Source: Fructobacillus pseudoficulneus
Lineage (GTDB): Bacteria; Bacillota; Bacilli; Lactobacillales; Lactobacillaceae
Direction of reading: 5' to 3'
DNA: 64,000 bases
Assembly (NCBI RefSeq): GCF_900108455.1
Contig: NZ_FNWS01000006.1
Span: 30,878-94,877, forward strand
This document shows positions 61,667 to 64,000 of the stretch, in pieces. Each line of letters begins with the position of its first letter. The stretch's first letter is position 1. The notes under the pieces were generated by a model. The model saw only the letters and a list, made by a program, of their open reading frames with translations, was not told where the DNA came from and searched no databases. The position numbers and the translations under genes were made by a program.

Positions 61667-62338
61667 ATGGCAGCTATCGACATCTACATGGTTCGTCACG
61701 GCCAGACGTATTTCAACCTTTTGCACCGCTTTCAAGGATTTTCTGATGCACCTTTGACAGAATCAGGAATTCAAGATGGCCACCGCGCCGGTAACCGTCT
61801 TGCTAAAATCCACTTTGATGGGGCCTACTCCTCAGATTTAACACGCGCCATCCATACCGCCCGCTATGCCTTGAGTGAAAACCAAGCTGGCTCACCAAAG
61901 GAACCAGAAACCCTCCCAAACTTCCGGGAAGAAAACTTTGGTTCATTTGAAGGCCGTGATTCACAGGTGACCTTGACGGATTTAAACGCCTACGTTGACA
62001 AGCCATATGAGAATTATGCTGCGATGGTAGCCGACCTTGGCATGCCAGCCGTCATGGACCTCTTTGCCGCTCATGATCCCTACCAACTAGCCGAATCATA
62101 CCAGGAATTCTTAGACCGCGTTCAAGCCGGTTTCCAGCAATTACGTGACCGCCACCAAGATGGTGACAAGGTCTTGCTTGTTTCCCATGGGACGACAATT
62201 CGCGCCATCGCCAATTACTTTGGTCACCCCGAAATGGCAGCCAATTCCGTGCATAATGGTGCTGTCATGCACTTGCGTTTGACGGATGATGGTTGCGACG
62301 TTTTGGCCTTCAACGACATTACTACCCACTTTGAATAA
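61667..62338 (+). CDS. Histidine phosphatase family protein (phosphoglycerate mutase-like)
   Basis: 223 aa. Catalytic R-H-G at 10-12 with phospho-His11, the acid E in R-E-E-N-F-G-S-F-E-G-R (near 87-97) and the second H in V-S-H-G-T-T (near 168) define the RHG family. Length and the E-G-R insert point to a broad phosphatase (GpmB/PhoE-like) rather than the glycolytic dPGM. Substrate unknown. AAGGAG lies 9 bases before the ATG. Confidence 0.88.
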   Translation: MAAIDIYMVRHGQTYFNLLHRFQGFSDAPLTESGIQDGHRAGNRLAKIHFDGAYSSDLTRAIHTARYALSENQAGSPKEPETLPNFREENFGSFEGRDSQVTLTDLNAYVDKPYENYAAMVADLGMPAVMDLFAAHDPYQLAESYQEFLDRVQAGFQQLRDRHQDGDKVLLVSHGTTIRAIANYFGHPEMAANSVHNGAVMHLRLTDDGCDVLAFNDITTHFE

Positions 62339-62367
62339 CTCGGGTAAAAATTGCACTTTATCCCCCG

Positions 62368-62397
62368 CCGGTTAAGTCATCTACTTAACCGGTTTCT
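62368..62397 (+). terminator. Likely terminator between the phosphatase gene and hflX
   Basis: Perfect 10-base arms CCGGTTAAGT/ACTTAACCGG with a 5-base loop, followed by TTTCTTG. Confidence 0.65.
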
Positions 62398-62421
62398 TGT
62401 ATCGAAAGGCAACAATACTTT

Positions 62422-63729
62422 ATGGCCACAACCTTTAAAGACACGACCTTAAAACCCGTCCGACCGGTTCTCTTAGCCGGTTTAAAGACGGATCAAAAGC
62501 AAAATTTGGAATATGAACTAACGGAACTGGAGAACCTGGCCCTCGCCAATAACCTGGAACCCGTTGAGACCTTTTTGCAGGCCTTAGACCGACCTAACCC
62601 AGCCACTTACTTTGGTAAGGGAAAAGTCGAAGAATTAAAAATCGCCGTTCAGACTTACGATGCGGACCTGATTGTCACCAATGATGAATTATCCCCATCA
62701 CAAATCCGGAACCTCGAGGCCGAGACAGGTGCGACGGTTGTTGATCGCACCGGTTTAATCTTGGACATCTTTGCCGACCGGGCCCAAACCAAGGTCGCCA
62801 AGTTGCAGGTTCAACTAGCACGGTTGGAATACCAGCTCCCTCGTTTGCGGACATCGATGTCTGTGTCACTAGACCAGCAAACTGGTGCCGGTGGGGCCGG
62901 CTTTACCAGTCGTGGTTCTGGTGAAACCAAGCTCGAACAATCACGGCGGCGCCTGACAGGTGAAATGGTGCAAATCAAAAAGGAACTGGCTGAACTGCAA
63001 AAAGATGCCAGTATCCAGTCTAAAAAGCGGCAAGAATCCGACATGCCAACCGTTGCCCTGGTTGGTTATACGAACGCTGGTAAGTCAACTTTGATGAACC
63101 AACTACTAGCGCGCTTTGGCCAAGGAGCAGAAACTGATCAAAGTAAGCAAGTTTTTGAAAAGGACATGCTCTTTGCGACTTTGAACACCACCATTCGCCA
63201 ATTGACTCTACCTGACAAAACGCAGTTTTTGCTCTCTGATACAGTTGGTTTCGTCTCAAAGCTGCCCCACCACTTAGTGGCAGCCTTCGAATCAACTCTG
63301 CAAGAGGCGGCACAAGCCGATTTGCTCTTGCAAGTGGTTGATGTCTCAGATGAACATTATCAAGAGATGATGGCAACGACAGAGGCAACACTCGCTCGTC
63401 TTGGTATCAAAGATAAGTCAATGATTACGATTTACAATAAGGCGGACCGGGCCGATTTGGCTTACCCAATTATTGATGGTGACCAGTCAATCACGATTAC
63501 GGCTCAAGACCGCGCCTCACAGGATGCGGTTCTTGACCTCATCAAAAAGGCCCTGTTTGCGGATATGACCGAAGTTAATCTGCACGTGCCGTTTGCTGAA
63601 TCAAAAATTGTGGCGACCATCTTGGACGACCACGCCTTGATTAGCCAAGACTTTGATGAAAGCGGTACGACTATCCGGGTCGCCCTCAAACCAAAAGAAC
63701 TTGAACTTTACAAAAGCTACCTAGCTTAA
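62422..63729 (+). CDS. hflX: GTPase HflX
   Basis: 435 aa. The N-terminal HflX domain includes Y-F-G-K-G-K-V-E-E-L near 65 and the glycine-rich linker G-A-G-G-A-G-F-T-S-R-G-S-G-E-T-K-L-E near 155-172. The GTPase domain has G1 GYTNAGKST near 212-220, D-T-V-G-F-V (G3) near 274 and N-K-A-D (G4) near 337. It binds 70S/50S ribosomes, splits stalled ribosomes under stress and may assist 50S assembly. AAAGG lies 12 bases before the ATG. Confidence 0.94.
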   Translation: MATTFKDTTLKPVRPVLLAGLKTDQKQNLEYELTELENLALANNLEPVETFLQALDRPNPATYFGKGKVEELKIAVQTYDADLIVTNDELSPSQIRNLEAETGATVVDRTGLILDIFADRAQTKVAKLQVQLARLEYQLPRLRTSMSVSLDQQTGAGGAGFTSRGSGETKLEQSRRRLTGEMVQIKKELAELQKDASIQSKKRQESDMPTVALVGYTNAGKSTLMNQLLARFGQGAETDQSKQVFEKDMLFATLNTTIRQLTLPDKTQFLLSDTVGFVSKLPHHLVAAFESTLQEAAQADLLLQVVDVSDEHYQEMMATTEATLARLGIKDKSMITIYNKADRADLAYPIIDGDQSITITAQDRASQDAVLDLIKKALFADMTEVNLHVPFAESKIVATILDDHALISQDFDESGTTIRVALKPKELELYKSYLA

Positions 63730-63733
63730 AAGC

Positions 63734-63766
63734 AAAAAGCCCTGACAATGATGTCAGGGCTTTTTT
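63734..63766 (+). terminator. Terminator after hflX
   Basis: AAAAGCCCTGACA/TGTCAGGGCTTTT with a short loop and six T, 4 bases after the stop codon. Confidence 0.92.
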
Positions 63767-63775
63767 GATAAAGAA

Positions 63776-63805
63776 AAAGGCAATCTCAATACTGAGATTG
63801 CCCTT
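63776..63805 (-). terminator. Terminator of the tRNA-Tyr/tRNA-Gln unit
   Basis: GGCAATCTCA/TGAGATTGCC around ATAC with AAAGG/CCTTT ends; on the minus strand it is followed by CTTTTTCTT. Confidence 0.88.
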
Positions 63806-63811
63806 TAACGA

Positions 63812-63883
63812 TTGCCCCTGCTGGGATCGAACCAGCGCATGGAGGTACCAAAAACCTCTGCCTTACCACTTGGCCAAGGGGCA
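63812..63883 (-). tRNA. tRNA-Gln(UUG)
   Basis: 72-base cloverleaf with acceptor TGCCCCT/AGGGGCA, anticodon stem GAGGT/ACCTC and loop TTTTGGT giving anticodon UUG (codon CAA). The body is nearly the same as the CUG isoacceptor at 40 kb. It lies 32 bases after tRNA-Tyr on the same strand. Confidence 0.95.
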
Positions 63884-63915
63884 GTCGTAAAACACCAGCT
63901 GTCCAGGGGCAGCAA

Positions 63916-63998
63916 TGGGAGCGGTAGGATTCGAACCTACGAACCCGAAGGAACGGAGTTACAGTCCGTCGCGTTTAGCCAGACTTCGCTACACTCCC
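63916..63998 (-). tRNA. tRNA-Tyr(GUA)
   Basis: 83 bases with a long variable arm (CTCCGTTCCTTCGGGTTC region), acceptor GGGAGTG/CGCTCCC, anticodon loop CTGTAAC giving GUA. The gene cluster may continue beyond the right edge. Confidence 0.95.
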
Positions 63999-64000
63999 AT

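Noticed and set aside
1..64000. CRISPR arrays, insertion sequences, integrases or prophage
   Set aside because: No regularly spaced repeats, transposase-like or phage structural proteins were seen in any frame.

Overview
The window looks like chromosome of a low-to-mid GC Gram-positive lactic acid bacterium, most likely the Leuconostocaceae (Weissella-like). The pointers are strong AAGGAG-type ribosome binding sites with frequent TTG/GTG starts, class Ib ribonucleotide reductase, T-box leaders, fused GlnH-GlnP transporters, a Mn-type riboswitch, and iron-sulfur enzymes that have lost their cluster cysteines. The genus is an inference from protein character; no search was run. I see no prophage, insertion sequence, CRISPR array or rRNA operon.

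Left part (1-28 kb, almost all minus strand): housekeeping genes. The clpP start, whiA, yvcK, a RadC-like protein (where rapZ usually sits), a drug-efflux type MFS protein and folC; then the DEAD-box helicase cshA, a serine hydrolase, murF, rlmD, rpmE2 and murA (with Asp in place of the fosfomycin-target Cys). pheST follows under a Phe T-box, then a D-2-hydroxyacid dehydrogenase, coiA-pepF, and a glutamine transport cluster in which one ATPase gene lies between two paralogous receptor-permease fusions. A P-type cation ATPase plus a small unknown protein are transcribed behind a yybP-ykoY-type (Mn2+) riboswitch.

Middle part (28-34 kb): an accessory-looking stretch with an NmrA-type oxidoreductase, an MFS transporter with a LysR regulator, an anchored protein of unknown function, and an LPxTG surface protein with DUF285/BspA-like repeats.

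Methionine region (34-50 kb): two operons point towards each other, each led by a T-box with an AUG specifier. The plus-strand one encodes uptake (two MetQ receptors, an M20 peptidase, MetN, MetI). The minus-strand one encodes synthesis (a third MetQ, a CapA-family metallophosphatase-like protein, MetA, MetY, MetB-like and MetC-like enzymes). Uncharged tRNA-Met should induce import and de novo homocysteine synthesis together. Between them lie a GntR/UTRA regulator with an operator inside its own promoter, tRNA-Gln, a frameshifted GNAT acetyltransferase, and a TetR regulator with a membrane protein.

Right part (50-64 kb): small proteins, tRNA-Thr with the unusual anticodon AGU, tRNA-Leu, an AI-2E family permease, a cysteine-free MutY, a PAP2 phosphatase, nrdHEIF, a CNNM/CBS membrane protein, a histidine phosphatase, hflX, and tRNA-Gln and tRNA-Tyr. 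A common thread is a manganese-centred, iron-sparing physiology: Mn-responsive export, class Ib RNR, and MutY and RlmD without Fe-S cluster ligands.
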